Assembly (NCBI GenBank): GCA_902779305.1
Contig: CACZBD010000003.1
Coordinates: 186,001-250,000, forward strand
DNA: 64,000 bases
Direction: 5' to 3'
DNA from: an uncultured Lachnospiraceae bacterium
GTDB taxonomy: Bacteria; Bacillota; Clostridia; Lachnospirales; Lachnospiraceae
In this document: piece by piece, positions 26,116 to 34,588 of the stretch
Numbering within the stretch: position 1 is the stretch's first letter
How the letters are laid out: each line of letters begins with the position of its first letter
Notes under the pieces: generated by a model
What the model saw: only the letters and a program-made list of their open reading frames with translations
Databases searched by the model: none
What the model was told of the DNA's origin: nothing
Program-made: the position numbers and the translations under genes

Positions 26116-26409
26116 TCACCCCTGTTTTCCGTCCGACTGTCTGATCATATCTTCCACAACGATATCATAGATCTCACCGACACCGTTGCAGTATTCGAGG
26201 ATCTTCCAGGGTTCATTGGTATGAAAATGGATCTTGATCAGGTCCTCGTCTCCTGCGGCGATAAGGGAATTCCCTTCAAAATGCGCCGTAATGTAATCGG
26301 CGATCTCATCCTCGTCCAGATCCTGATCGCGCCTGTCGATCAGAAGCTGCGTGTCATAACGATAAGCAAACTGATCCTCTTCCGCATCAATGCTGTGTAT
26401 TGGTTCCAT
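26116..26409 (-). CDS. Orphan FakA/YloV C-terminal-like domain (DAK2-associated)
   Basis: A 97-residue protein. The pattern QFAYRYDTQLLI, then GNSLIAAGDEDLIKIHFHTNEPWKILEYCNGVGEIYDIVVEDMIRQ, is that of the C-terminal part of fatty-acid kinase FakA and related DegV/DAK2 proteins (VVGDEDLVKVHVHTNDPG). The kinase half is absent, so it cannot be a complete FakA. Two ATGs are possible; I prefer the second (MEPIHSID), about 10 nt from GGAGG, because the first is within 1 nt of it. The role is unknown: perhaps a subunit for a separate kinase domain. Confidence 0.7.
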   Translation of the reverse strand: MEPIHSIDAEEDQFAYRYDTQLLIDRRDQDLDEDEIADYITAHFEGNSLIAAGDEDLIKIHFHTNEPWKILEYCNGVGEIYDIVVEDMIRQSDGKQG

Positions 26410-26527
26410 GCTCTTCATTCCTCCGTTATCTTATATTTCAAACATCTTCTGTATTCTACCACAGCCGTCAAATAAAAGATAAGACCATTCGTAAAAATCA
26501 TCCGGGCAAAAACAAATACCGGTCGCA

Positions 26528-26543
26528 ATTAGCACATGCTAAT
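26528..26543. promoter_or_regulatory. Candidate operator upstream of the efflux operon
   Basis: ATTAGCA-CA-TGCTAAT, perfect 7-bp arms, 47 bp before the -35 box. The spacing and A/T-rich arms resemble metal-regulator operators; the operon ends in a DtxR-like regulator gene. Binding is inferred only. Confidence 0.45.
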
Positions 26544-26589
26544 CAAAATTTATGCCGAATTTACTGCATTTTTTGTGCAATAATTACCC

Positions 26590-26618
26590 TTGACTAACTA
26601 CTCGGGATGTGATAAAAC
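26590..26618 (+). promoter_or_regulatory. Promoter of the ABC efflux operon
   Basis: TTGACT (26590-26595), 17 bp, TAAAAC (26613-26618), about 56 bp before the adaptor gene start. The -10 box is weak, which would fit activation or low basal use. Confidence 0.6.
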
Positions 26619-26674
26619 TTTCTTTGTTACAGGAATGAGAAAGGCCGGCAAAGAAGCCGGTGCGGAGGATCATG

Positions 26675-28120
26675 ATGAAAGCAAAGAAGTTTTTGATCAT
26701 AGGAGGCGTTGCAGCCGCTTTGGGCGCATCATACTTTATCCTGACCGCTTTTACCGGAAAAGCGACCGCCTATCAGGCAGAACCGGTGAGCGTGCAGAAC
26801 ATATCGGAGACCGTAGAAGTGACGGGGGATGTACATGGTGAGAATAGCACAACCTACTATTCCGCAGTGACAGCCCCCGTCAGTTTTTTTGATCTGGAAG
26901 CGGGCGACACGGTTGAAATGGGCCACAAGGTCTTAAGCTACGATCTGAAAGACCTGATCCTGGCAAGAGATCAGGCAGCGCTGACGGCGGAATCCGCGGA
27001 AAACAGCATGAACGGCCAGGTCAAGGCCAGCAATTCCAACCAGGCCAAATACAGCAAGGCAAAATCGGATGCCGAAACCTATCAGATCTACTACGCGCTC
27101 GTCAGACAGGACAGCGACGCGATCAACCAGAGCCAGTACCAGGAAAACTGGGACATCAACTGCGCCGCCGACGGCATTCAGAAAGATATCGCCAAAAAGA
27201 CCGGGGAAGTAAACAACAAGTCCATCGAACTCGAAAAGGCAGAGGCAGCCGGAGATGCGGCAGCGATCAAACGGATCGCCGGTGAGATCGAGAGTCTGAA
27301 CACGGATATCGCAAACTTAAATGCAGATCTTGCGGGTCTTCCTCCCGCATCCTTAAATCCCGATGAATATGCCAGACAGGTTGCGGACGGCAACTGGATG
27401 TCGGATATCATGCGCAACTGGACGGAAGCCACAACGCTCAGAAATACCTATGAAGGACAGATCTTAAATTCCTACCAGAAAGACCAGCTGCAGAATTCCT
27501 ACGATCTCTCACTGCTGAGCGCAGAGTCTGCCGAAGATACGCTTGCGATCGCAAGGGACGGCGTCAAGATCACGGAAAACGGCATCGTTACGGAATGTTT
27601 CGTGAGCGAGGGTTCCGTCGCGGCCAGAGGAACGCCGCTGTTTACGGTCGAGAGCAGCAACAGGATGAAAGTCGAGGCCGGCGTTTCCAAATACGATATC
27701 GGCAAGATCCGGGAAGGCCAGCGCGCGCAGATCACGATCGCGGGAAATACCTATACCGGAAAAGTCACACAGATCAGCCGTCTGGCAAAAGCGCAGAATT
27801 CCGACAAGGCCAAAGTCACGGTATCGGTAAGCTTCGACAACCCAGATGAGCTCGTTTATATCGGTCTGGAGGCGGATGTCACGATCTTTACGACCGATAA
27901 GGAAGGCGTGCTCGTCATTCCGCTCGAAGCCGTCTATGCGGATGATGAAGGCACCTACTGCTACGTGATCCGTGGCGGCATCGTCGAGAAGCAGTACATC
28001 CATACCGGCGTCGAGTCGGATGCATACACGGAAGTCTTCATGGGATTAAGCGAAGGAGAAGAAGTGATCACGGATGCGATCACGGATGACAAGATCGGAA
28101 GCAGAGCCGAGGCAAAATAA
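26675..28120 (+). CDS. Efflux membrane-fusion (HlyD/MacA-like) adaptor protein
   Basis: A 481-residue adaptor. One N-terminal membrane helix (FLIIGGVAAALGASYFILTAF) anchors it; split lipoyl/barrel segments flank a long coiled coil (about 95-285), and a C-terminal barrel follows with DVTIFTTDKEGVLVIPLEAVYADDEGTYCYVIRGG, then HTGVESDAYTEVFMGLSEGEEVI. This matches MacA-type adaptors that work with ATPase and FtsX-type permease partners. The ATG used has GGAGG 6 nt upstream; an earlier adjacent ATG and a GTG are less well placed. The stop overlaps the next start by 1 nt. Confidence 0.88.
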   Translation: MKAKKFLIIGGVAAALGASYFILTAFTGKATAYQAEPVSVQNISETVEVTGDVHGENSTTYYSAVTAPVSFFDLEAGDTVEMGHKVLSYDLKDLILARDQAALTAESAENSMNGQVKASNSNQAKYSKAKSDAETYQIYYALVRQDSDAINQSQYQENWDINCAADGIQKDIAKKTGEVNNKSIELEKAEAAGDAAAIKRIAGEIESLNTDIANLNADLAGLPPASLNPDEYARQVADGNWMSDIMRNWTEATTLRNTYEGQILNSYQKDQLQNSYDLSLLSAESAEDTLAIARDGVKITENGIVTECFVSEGSVAARGTPLFTVESSNRMKVEAGVSKYDIGKIREGQRAQITIAGNTYTGKVTQISRLAKAQNSDKAKVTVSVSFDNPDELVYIGLEADVTIFTTDKEGVLVIPLEAVYADDEGTYCYVIRGGIVEKQYIHTGVESDAYTEVFMGLSEGEEVITDAITDDKIGSRAEAK

Positions 28121-28998
28121 TGCAGAAAAAGATACGCAGAAGAAAACGAAAATCGGAACCGGAGCTTGAGATTGTTGATCTCGATAAAATGACCGATCCG
28201 GTCAATGTGGAGGATGCCGCAGGGTCTGCGGATGCAAAAAATGCAGATGAGGAAAAGGCCGATCATGCAGCGGCCGAAGAAGGAAAAAAAGAATCGAAGG
28301 TCCTCATCGAATTTAAGAAAGTCTGCAAGAAATACGCGCAGGGTGAGCATGTCTTCTACGCCTTAAAGGATGCGGATCTTACGATCAACGAAGGCGAAAT
28401 GGTCGTGATCTTAGGACCGTCCGGTGCGGGAAAAAGCACCCTCTTAAACCTGCTCGGCGGCATGGACTCCGCTTCTTCCGGCCAGATCCTTTTTGACGGA
28501 ACGGACCTGACGACGTTTACGGATAATATGCTCACGAAATACCGGGCAGAGAATGTGGGCGTGGTCTTTCAGTTCTATAATCTGATCCCGACACTGACGG
28601 CTTACGAAAATGTGGCGCTGATGAAAGATATCAAAAGCAACACGACCGATCCCGTCGAAGCGCTCGATGCGGTCGGATTAAAAGATCATATGCACCAGTT
28701 CCCTTCGCAGATGTCCGGCGGCGAACAGCAGCGTGTCTCGATCGCCAGAGCCGTCGCCAAGAACCCGAAGCTGCTGCTCTGCGATGAACCCACCGGCGCG
28801 CTCGATACCGGGACCGGCAAGGAAGTGCTAAAGCTCTTGCAGGATATGAGCAGGGAAAAGAAACGGACGGTGGTCATGGTCACGCACAACAGCTTTTTTG
28901 CGGATATCGCGGACACCGTTATCCGCGTCAAGAACGGCGGGATCCAGAGCATCGTGCACAACGATTCCCCCAAGGATGCTTCGGAAGTAAACTGGTGA
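28120..28998 (+). CDS. ABC transporter ATPase, MacB/LolD-like
   Basis: A 292-residue ATPase with an unusual Lys/Glu-rich N-terminal extension of about 60 residues ([20 protein letters not shown]...) before the domain begins ([24 protein letters not shown]). Walker A is GPSGAGKST, signature [15 protein letters not shown], Walker [13 protein letters not shown], followed by VVMVTHN. The family drives FtsX-type permeases in export of lipoproteins, peptides or antibiotics. It is sandwiched between adaptor and permease genes with minimal spacing. The charged extension is not part of the ATPase fold; its purpose is unknown. Confidence 0.92.
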   Translation: MQKKIRRRKRKSEPELEIVDLDKMTDPVNVEDAAGSADAKNADEEKADHAAAEEGKKESKVLIEFKKVCKKYAQGEHVFYALKDADLTINEGEMVVILGPSGAGKSTLLNLLGGMDSASSGQILFDGTDLTTFTDNMLTKYRAENVGVVFQFYNLIPTLTAYENVALMKDIKSNTTDPVEALDAVGLKDHMHQFPSQMSGGEQQRVSIARAVAKNPKLLLCDEPTGALDTGTGKEVLKLLQDMSREKKRTVVMVTHNSFFADIADTVIRVKNGGIQSIVHNDSPKDASEVNW

Positions 28999-29002
28999 CA
29001 AT

Positions 29003-31303
29003 ATGCTGATCAGAAAAATGTGGCGGGATCTGGCCAAAAACAAGACGCAGTTCATTTCCATCTTTCTGATGTCTCTTCTGGGAATGCTGGTCTTTGTCGG
29101 TCTGGATGCGGAAAGCTCCGGCGCGGATGCCGCCGTCAAAAAATATTACGAAACCTATAACCTTCCCGATGTCTGGGTGCAGGGCGCGGGCTTTTCGGAT
29201 GATGAGGTCCGCCTGGCAGAAAAGATCTCCGGTGTAAAGAACGTGGAAAAACGGCTGTCCCTGACCGGCACCGCCGAAGGGTACGACAACGCCTTTCTCT
29301 ATGTCAATTTCCTTACTTCCAATGAGATCGGCTCTCTCATGCTCTATGAAGGTGAGCCGTACCGCGAAGAGGAAGAAGGCGTCTGGGTCGAGGAATGGTT
29401 TGCCAGGACCAACGGCATTCATGTCGGCGATCCGTTTTCGTTCAAGATCGACAGCATCCGGATCGACACCGTCGTCAAAGGCATCATCGATTCCTGCGAA
29501 TATGTCTACTATGTGTCGGAATCCGATACGATGTATCCGAACTATCAGAAGTGCGGTCTCCTCTTCCTTTCCGCCGCCTCATACCCGGATCCTGCAAACA
29601 TCATCTATAACCAGCTGCTCGTCGATGTGGATGATAGCAGGAGCAGCAAAGAAAATATCGATACGATCAAGATCAGTCTGGAAAGATCATTTGACCGCGA
29701 CGATATCGCCGTTACGGACAGAGACCAGAACTTAAGCTATGCGACTTTTGATGCCGAAGTCAGGCAGCATCACGCCATGGGGATCATGTTTGCCGTGGTC
29801 TTCCTTGCGATCGCGCTTCTTGGGATCGTAACGACGATGGCGCGCGTGACGGCCAGCCAGCGGACACAGATCGGCACCCTGAAAGCCCTCGGGTTTTCCA
29901 AAGGCAGGATCACCCTGCACTATGTTTCCTACGGATTTCTGATCAGTGCGCTCGGCTGTATCGCGGGCACCTGGATCGGCTATCTGACCATGCCGCCCTG
30001 GATCCTCGGTATGTTTGCGGGCAGTTATCTGATCCCGGATCTTAAGGGCAAGATCACGAGGCTCGATGTGATCGCCACGGCCGTTGCGATCTTAGTGGCC
30101 ACCCTTGTCAGCTTCCTATCCTGCAGAAAGGAATTAAAGGATCCGCCTGCGGTCACGCTGAAACCGCCCGCGCCGAAAAAGGTCCGGCATTCCGCCTTCG
30201 AGCGGAGCAGACTGTGGCTGATGCTTGATTTTTCCACGCAGTGGAACATCCGTGACGTTTTACGCAACAAGATGCGAAGCCTCATGGGGATCCTCGGCGT
30301 CGTAGGCTGTGCCATGCTGCTGATCTGCGGCTTCGGATGTTTTGATTCGATCGGAGGACTTGTCGACAAGATCTACGGGGAACTCATGACCGCAGACAAC
30401 AAGATCATGCTGAGCGCCGAGGCGGACTATGATTACGCCTATGACCTTTGCAGACGCTATCAGGGACAGATGATCGAAGAGATCAGTGTGGAATTCGTGT
30501 CCGGCACCGTCAAAAAGAGCGGCAGCGCAACCGTTGTTGACGAGGGCAACTACATCCACATCCAGGACAGGGATCTGAAACCCGTACATCTGAACCGGAA
30601 CGGGATCGCCATGACGCTCAAAATGGCAGATCTTCTGGGACTGAGATCGGGTGATTTTGTCAAATGGCATGTGGTCGGCGATGACAAATGGCAGTATTCG
30701 AGGATCGCGCAGATCTACCGGGATCCGTCGGTACAGGGGATCACGATGACGCGCGCTGTCTATGAGCAGATGGAATACACCTTCATACCGACCGCCGTTC
30801 TGACCAACCGCACGGTCGCAAAAGACATCGTGGATGATGATGAAGTGATGACCATCCTGAATGTGAACGACATGAAGGCCGCCTTCACCGAAACCATGGA
30901 AATGATGAACGCGATGGTCTATGTGATGGTGATCGGCGCCGTACTTCTCGGCGTTGTCGTGCTCTATAACCTGGGCGTGCTGTCTTTTGTGGAAAAAACC
31001 AGGGAAGTGGCAACGCTCAAAGTCCTCGGTTTTAAATCTTCCAAGATCCGTTCCATTCTGCAGAAACAGAACATCTGGCTGACCGTGATCGGGATCGCCT
31101 GCGGTCTCTATGCCGGCTGGGCCATGCTCTATGTGATCTGCACGACGGTTTCCGACACGCTTGACATGTACCCGATCATCAGCCTGAAGACTTATCTGTT
31201 TGCGGTCGTTGGCACGTTTCTGGTGTCGGTCAGCGTCAATTTCATGTTTTCCGGGAAAGTCAAAACGATCGACATGGTTGACGCGCTCAAAGGCGTGGAG
31301 TAA
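29003..31303 (+). CDS. ABC transporter permease with two FtsX domains
   Basis: A 766-residue membrane protein. An N-terminal helix (about 14-32) precedes a MacB-like extracytoplasmic domain (about 40-245). The first FtsX block (about 255-380) has [37 protein letters not shown]; a second half has a helix near 430, another extracytoplasmic part, then the second FtsX block (about 640-766), [32 protein letters not shown]. The duplicated TLK(A/V)LGF motif contacts the ATPase. Duplicated FtsX permeases with a separate ATPase are common in Firmicutes export systems. It starts 4 bp after the ATPase gene. Substrate unknown. Confidence 0.9.
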   Translation: MLIRKMWRDLAKNKTQFISIFLMSLLGMLVFVGLDAESSGADAAVKKYYETYNLPDVWVQGAGFSDDEVRLAEKISGVKNVEKRLSLTGTAEGYDNAFLYVNFLTSNEIGSLMLYEGEPYREEEEGVWVEEWFARTNGIHVGDPFSFKIDSIRIDTVVKGIIDSCEYVYYVSESDTMYPNYQKCGLLFLSAASYPDPANIIYNQLLVDVDDSRSSKENIDTIKISLERSFDRDDIAVTDRDQNLSYATFDAEVRQHHAMGIMFAVVFLAIALLGIVTTMARVTASQRTQIGTLKALGFSKGRITLHYVSYGFLISALGCIAGTWIGYLTMPPWILGMFAGSYLIPDLKGKITRLDVIATAVAILVATLVSFLSCRKELKDPPAVTLKPPAPKKVRHSAFERSRLWLMLDFSTQWNIRDVLRNKMRSLMGILGVVGCAMLLICGFGCFDSIGGLVDKIYGELMTADNKIMLSAEADYDYAYDLCRRYQGQMIEEISVEFVSGTVKKSGSATVVDEGNYIHIQDRDLKPVHLNRNGIAMTLKMADLLGLRSGDFVKWHVVGDDKWQYSRIAQIYRDPSVQGITMTRAVYEQMEYTFIPTAVLTNRTVAKDIVDDDEVMTILNVNDMKAAFTETMEMMNAMVYVMVIGAVLLGVVVLYNLGVLSFVEKTREVATLKVLGFKSSKIRSILQKQNIWLTVIGIACGLYAGWAMLYVICTTVSDTLDMYPIISLKTYLFAVVGTFLVSVSVNFMFSGKVKTIDMVDALKGVE

Positions 31304-31349
31304 ACTGTTTCTACCCCTATCAATGCATCTTCAGTGAAGGAGAAAACTC

Positions 31350-31721
31350 ATGGCATTACAGGAATCCGGAGAAATGTATCTGGAAACGATCTATGTGCTT
31401 TCACAGGAATCCAATGAGGTGCGCGCGATCGATGTCGGCGCACAGCTCGGATATTCCAAGCCTTCCGTCAGCCGCGCGCTCGGCCTTCTGAAAGAGGAAG
31501 GTCTTGTCAGAAAAAGCGCGGAAGGATTCATCTGTCTGACCAAAGCAGGGGAGATCTTAGCAGAACGCATCTATGAGCGGCATTCCCTGCTGACCAAACT
31601 TTTGATCGATATCGGAGTGGATGAACAGACCGCTTCCGAAGATGCCTGCAGGGTCGAACACTACATCAGTGAGAAAACGTTTGAAGCGCTCAAAGCGCAT
31701 ATCAAAAATCGCGGTGCTTAA
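31350..31721 (+). CDS. DtxR/MntR-family metal-dependent regulator (short)
   Basis: A 123-residue protein. The HTH region (VRAIDVGAQLGYSKPSVSRALGLLKEEGLV) and the dimerisation helices (AERIYERHSLLTKLLIDIGVDEQTASEDACRVEHYISEKTFEALKAHI) match MntR/DtxR N-terminal halves, including the HxLL and A-xx-D-ACRxEHxIS metal-ligand pattern. It lacks a C-terminal SH3-like domain. Located 46 bp after the efflux permease and upstream of a convergent ZIP metal transporter, it may control either or both. Confidence 0.88.
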   Translation: MALQESGEMYLETIYVLSQESNEVRAIDVGAQLGYSKPSVSRALGLLKEEGLVRKSAEGFICLTKAGEILAERIYERHSLLTKLLIDIGVDEQTASEDACRVEHYISEKTFEALKAHIKNRGA

Positions 31722-31740
31722 TGCGCCGCGATCTTTTTTT
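31708..31740 (+). terminator. Intrinsic terminator of the efflux operon
   Basis: ATCGCGG (31708-31714) pairs with CCGCGAT (31726-31732), followed by CTTTTTTT. The left arm overlaps the end of the regulator gene. Confidence 0.85.
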
Positions 31741-31787
31741 ATCTGTCTGCCTTAGATCCTGTTATCGGTCATCCGGTCCGGCTGCCC

Positions 31788-32570
31788 TTATCCGAGCGCC
31801 ACATCCAGTGCCATCATCAGTGTAAATCCCAGCGCAAACATGACCACCCCGACATTCGAATGTTCACCCGAAGACATTTCCGGGATCAGTTCTTCCACCA
31901 CAACATAGAGCATCGCGCCCGCCGCAAAACTGAGCAGATACGGCATGGCGGGAACAATGAGGCCTGCCGCCACGATCGTAAGCAACGCCCCTACGGGTTC
32001 CACGGCGCCCGACAGAACACCGTCGAGAAATGCCCTGCCCTTGCTCTTTCCTTCCGCAAGAAGCGGCATGGATACAATGGCGCCTTCCGGGAAGTTCTGG
32101 ATCGCGATCCCGAGCGAAAGTGCCAGTGCCCCTCCTGCCGTAATGTAAGCATTTCCGGAAAGAAAGCCCGCATAGACGACGCCGACGGCCATGCCTTCGG
32201 GAATGTTATGCAGGGTAACGGCCAGGACCATCATCGTGGTCCGTTTCAGCCTTGCTTTCGGGCCCTCCGCTTTTTCCGCATTCAGATGCAGATGCGGGAT
32301 CAGGGAATCCAGTAACAGCAAAAACAAAACGCCGAGCCAGAATCCCACAAACGCCGGAACAAAACTCCATCTTCCAAGTCCCTCGCTCTGCTCCATCGCC
32401 GGAATGATCAGACTCCAGATGGATGCCGCCACCATGACACCGCTCGCAAACCCGGAGAGCGCTTTCTGCACCTTGATCCCCAGGCCTTTTCGTAGCAGGA
32501 ACACACAGGCCGATCCCAAAGCCGTTCCGGCAAACGGGATCATGAGCCCCGTAAATACCGCTGTATTCAT
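31788..32570 (-). CDS. ZIP family metal transporter (ZupT-like)
   Basis: A 260-residue membrane protein with eight hydrophobic segments, the standard ZIP size. The metal-binding HNIPEGMAVG is on helix 4 and the paired FPEGAIVSMPL on helix 5, as in ZupT. It should import divalent metals such as zinc, iron or manganese. It is co-directional with the 90-residue zinc-ribbon gene (3-bp gap) and convergent with the DtxR-like regulator. Confidence 0.92.
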   Translation of the reverse strand: MNTAVFTGLMIPFAGTALGSACVFLLRKGLGIKVQKALSGFASGVMVAASIWSLIIPAMEQSEGLGRWSFVPAFVGFWLGVLFLLLLDSLIPHLHLNAEKAEGPKARLKRTTMMVLAVTLHNIPEGMAVGVVYAGFLSGNAYITAGGALALSLGIAIQNFPEGAIVSMPLLAEGKSKGRAFLDGVLSGAVEPVGALLTIVAAGLIVPAMPYLLSFAAGAMLYVVVEELIPEMSSGEHSNVGVVMFALGFTLMMALDVALG

Positions 32571-32573
32571 TTC

Positions 32574-32846
32574 CTACCTCGATCCTAAGAACGCCAACGC
32601 GCCGGTTGCCGCCAGAATGATCCCGACAATGATCAGAACGATGATGGCATAGCAGAAATAGGATCTTGCAAAGTTCTTCAGATTTTTATTTGCAGGCGCA
32701 AAGCACATCACGATCAGAAGGATCGTGCCGATCCCCGGGAGCAGGAATAAAAGCTCGTAACCGAAATAGGCCCACATCGAAAGGGGACGGTATTCCTCCG
32801 GGATCATCTCCTTGCTGATCTCTGTTCCGCAATTCGGACATTTCAT
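32574..32846 (-). CDS. Small zinc-ribbon protein with two membrane helices
   Basis: A 90-residue protein starting MKCPNCGTEISKEM (one CxxC pair), followed by helices at about 29-46 (ELLFLLPGIGTILLIVMCF) and 62-85. Only half of a zinc ribbon is present, as is common for the zinc_ribbon_2-type N-termini of such membrane proteins. The start has AGGAGAG. It lies immediately before the ZIP transporter gene and probably shares its mRNA. Function unknown. Confidence 0.75.
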   Translation of the reverse strand: MKCPNCGTEISKEMIPEEYRPLSMWAYFGYELLFLLPGIGTILLIVMCFAPANKNLKNFARSYFCYAIIVLIIVGIILAATGALAFLGSR

Positions 32847-32909
32847 AATTCATCTCTCCTTTTCCTGAAACTGTTTTCTAAAGATTTTTAAAATGATCTT
32901 TCCTGAAAA

Positions 32910-32950
32910 AAACGGCCCCCGCAGATCCGTGTCCGCAAGAGGGTCGTCTG
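32910..32950 (-). terminator. Intrinsic terminator after gltBD
   Basis: On the minus strand ACGACCC ... GGGCCGT close a G/C-rich stem (one mismatch), followed by TTTTTTTC. It lies about 100 bp after the gltD stop and before the zinc-ribbon gene. Confidence 0.7.
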
Positions 32951-33047
32951 TTCCATATAAGATTATCCGAAATTGCGCAGGATTTTTCAAGTCATTTGTG
33001 ATTGACCGTTTCAGTCAAGATCGCACGGTCCGTACTAAGATTCTCTC

Positions 33048-34556
33048 TTAAAGGTTCGAATAGCCCATCAGGGATTCGTCTACGGCTCTTGCAACGGCCC
33101 GGCCTTCCGCCATCGCGCGGACAACAAGCGACTGCCCGCTGTGCATGTCACCGGCCGTAAAGACACGATCCGTCGAGGTCTCATAAGAATCCGCTTCCGT
33201 CTTAACATTGCTCCTTGCATCGGCTTCCACATGAAACGTTTCCAGCGTATATGCCTTAGGTCCTAAGAACCCGGCGGCGATCAGAACAAGTTCTGCCTTT
33301 CGTTCCTGCTCTGTCCCGGGTACCGGTTCCATCTTCATGCGCCCGGTTTTTGAGTCCTTTACGCTTTGCAGCAAAACCGTTTTGACCCCTTTCAGTCTCC
33401 CCTGTTTGGTGGCAAGAAATTCCTTTACGGTCGTCCGGTAGATCCTCGGATCTTCCCCCTGTAGAAAAGCAGCTTCTTCCTGCCCGTAATCCGTCTTCAA
33501 AACCTTCGGCCATTCCGGCCAGGGATTCGAATCTAAGCGCTCTTCACTCGGCTTCGGCATCATTTCGAGCTGCAGAACGCTTGCCGCCTTCAGCCTCAGC
33601 ACCGTACCCACGCAGTCGTTTCCGGTATCTCCGCCGCCGACCACGATCACGTTTTTGCCTGCGACTTTTCCGAAGGAAAACGGCTGCTCAGCGATCAGTT
33701 TTTCGGAGTCAAAATCAAGGTCCATGAGTTTTCTGCTCACTTCCGTCAGAAAATCGACTGCAAAATAAATCCCCTTTGCCTCTCTTCCTTCTGCCTGCAG
33801 ATCTCTCGGGTTTCCGGCCCCGCCGCAAAGGATCACGCGGTCAAATTCCTGAAGCAGTTCCTCTCCCGTTACGTCCACGCCGACATCCACGCCGCAGCGG
33901 AATTCGACGCCTGCTTCTTCAAGCAGAGTGATCCTGCGGTCGATGATGCGCTTGTCCAGTTTCATGTTCGGGATCCCGTACCTGAGCAGTCCGCCTGGCC
34001 GGTCGTTTTTTTCAAATACCGTAACACTGTGTCCCCGCCTGTTTAAAAGCTGCGCCGCCGCAAGTCCCGCAGGACCGCTGCCGACGATCGCGATCGTTTT
34101 GCCCGTTCTGCTTTCCGGTGCCTCTTCCTTTACGAGACCGTTTGCAAAGGCATACTCGATGATCGCTTTCTCATTTTCCTTCGTCGACACCGGAGCCGTA
34201 TGCAGGCCGCAGGTGCAGGCATTTTCGCAGAGCGCGGGGCACACCCTCGAAGTAAACTCCGGAAGGCCGTGCGTCATGCTCAGTCTGCGGTACGCCTGTT
34301 CAAAGTTCCCGCGATACACCAGCTCGTTGGTCTCCGGGATCAGATTGTGCAAAGGACACCCCGAGATCATGCCGGCAAGTTTTTCGCCGGACTGGCAGAA
34401 CGGCACGCCGCAGGCCATACACCTTGCGCCCTGTTCCATCTGCTCTTTCACAGGCAGTGCCTCATGAAATTCGTTAAAATCCGAAAGCCTTTGTGCAGGC
34501 GTTCTCACACACCCGTCTTTTCGTTCATACTCCAGAAATCCTGTGATTTTTCCCAT
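33048..34556 (-). CDS. gltD: Glutamate synthase, small subunit
   Basis: A 502-residue NAD(P)H-oxidising flavoprotein subunit that passes electrons to the large subunit. N-terminal cysteine clusters for two 4Fe-4S centres are visible (CMACGVPFC..GCPLHNLIPE and CPALCENACTCG). The FAD motif AIVGSGPAGLAAAQLL and the pyridine nucleotide motif VVVGGGDTGNDCVG are intact, and GDMHSGQSLVVRAMAEGR is the C-terminal FAD site. Start chosen at MGKITGFLEYER, which is the conserved N-terminus, with GGGAGAG upstream; a longer frame adds 19 unrelated residues. It is 32 bp behind gltB. Confidence 0.95.
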   Translation of the reverse strand: MGKITGFLEYERKDGCVRTPAQRLSDFNEFHEALPVKEQMEQGARCMACGVPFCQSGEKLAGMISGCPLHNLIPETNELVYRGNFEQAYRRLSMTHGLPEFTSRVCPALCENACTCGLHTAPVSTKENEKAIIEYAFANGLVKEEAPESRTGKTIAIVGSGPAGLAAAQLLNRRGHSVTVFEKNDRPGGLLRYGIPNMKLDKRIIDRRITLLEEAGVEFRCGVDVGVDVTGEELLQEFDRVILCGGAGNPRDLQAEGREAKGIYFAVDFLTEVSRKLMDLDFDSEKLIAEQPFSFGKVAGKNVIVVGGGDTGNDCVGTVLRLKAASVLQLEMMPKPSEERLDSNPWPEWPKVLKTDYGQEEAAFLQGEDPRIYRTTVKEFLATKQGRLKGVKTVLLQSVKDSKTGRMKMEPVPGTEQERKAELVLIAAGFLGPKAYTLETFHVEADARSNVKTEADSYETSTDRVFTAGDMHSGQSLVVRAMAEGRAVARAVDESLMGYSNL

Positions 34557-34588
34557 CTCTTCTCTCCCGGTTGTTATATTCCTAAGAT

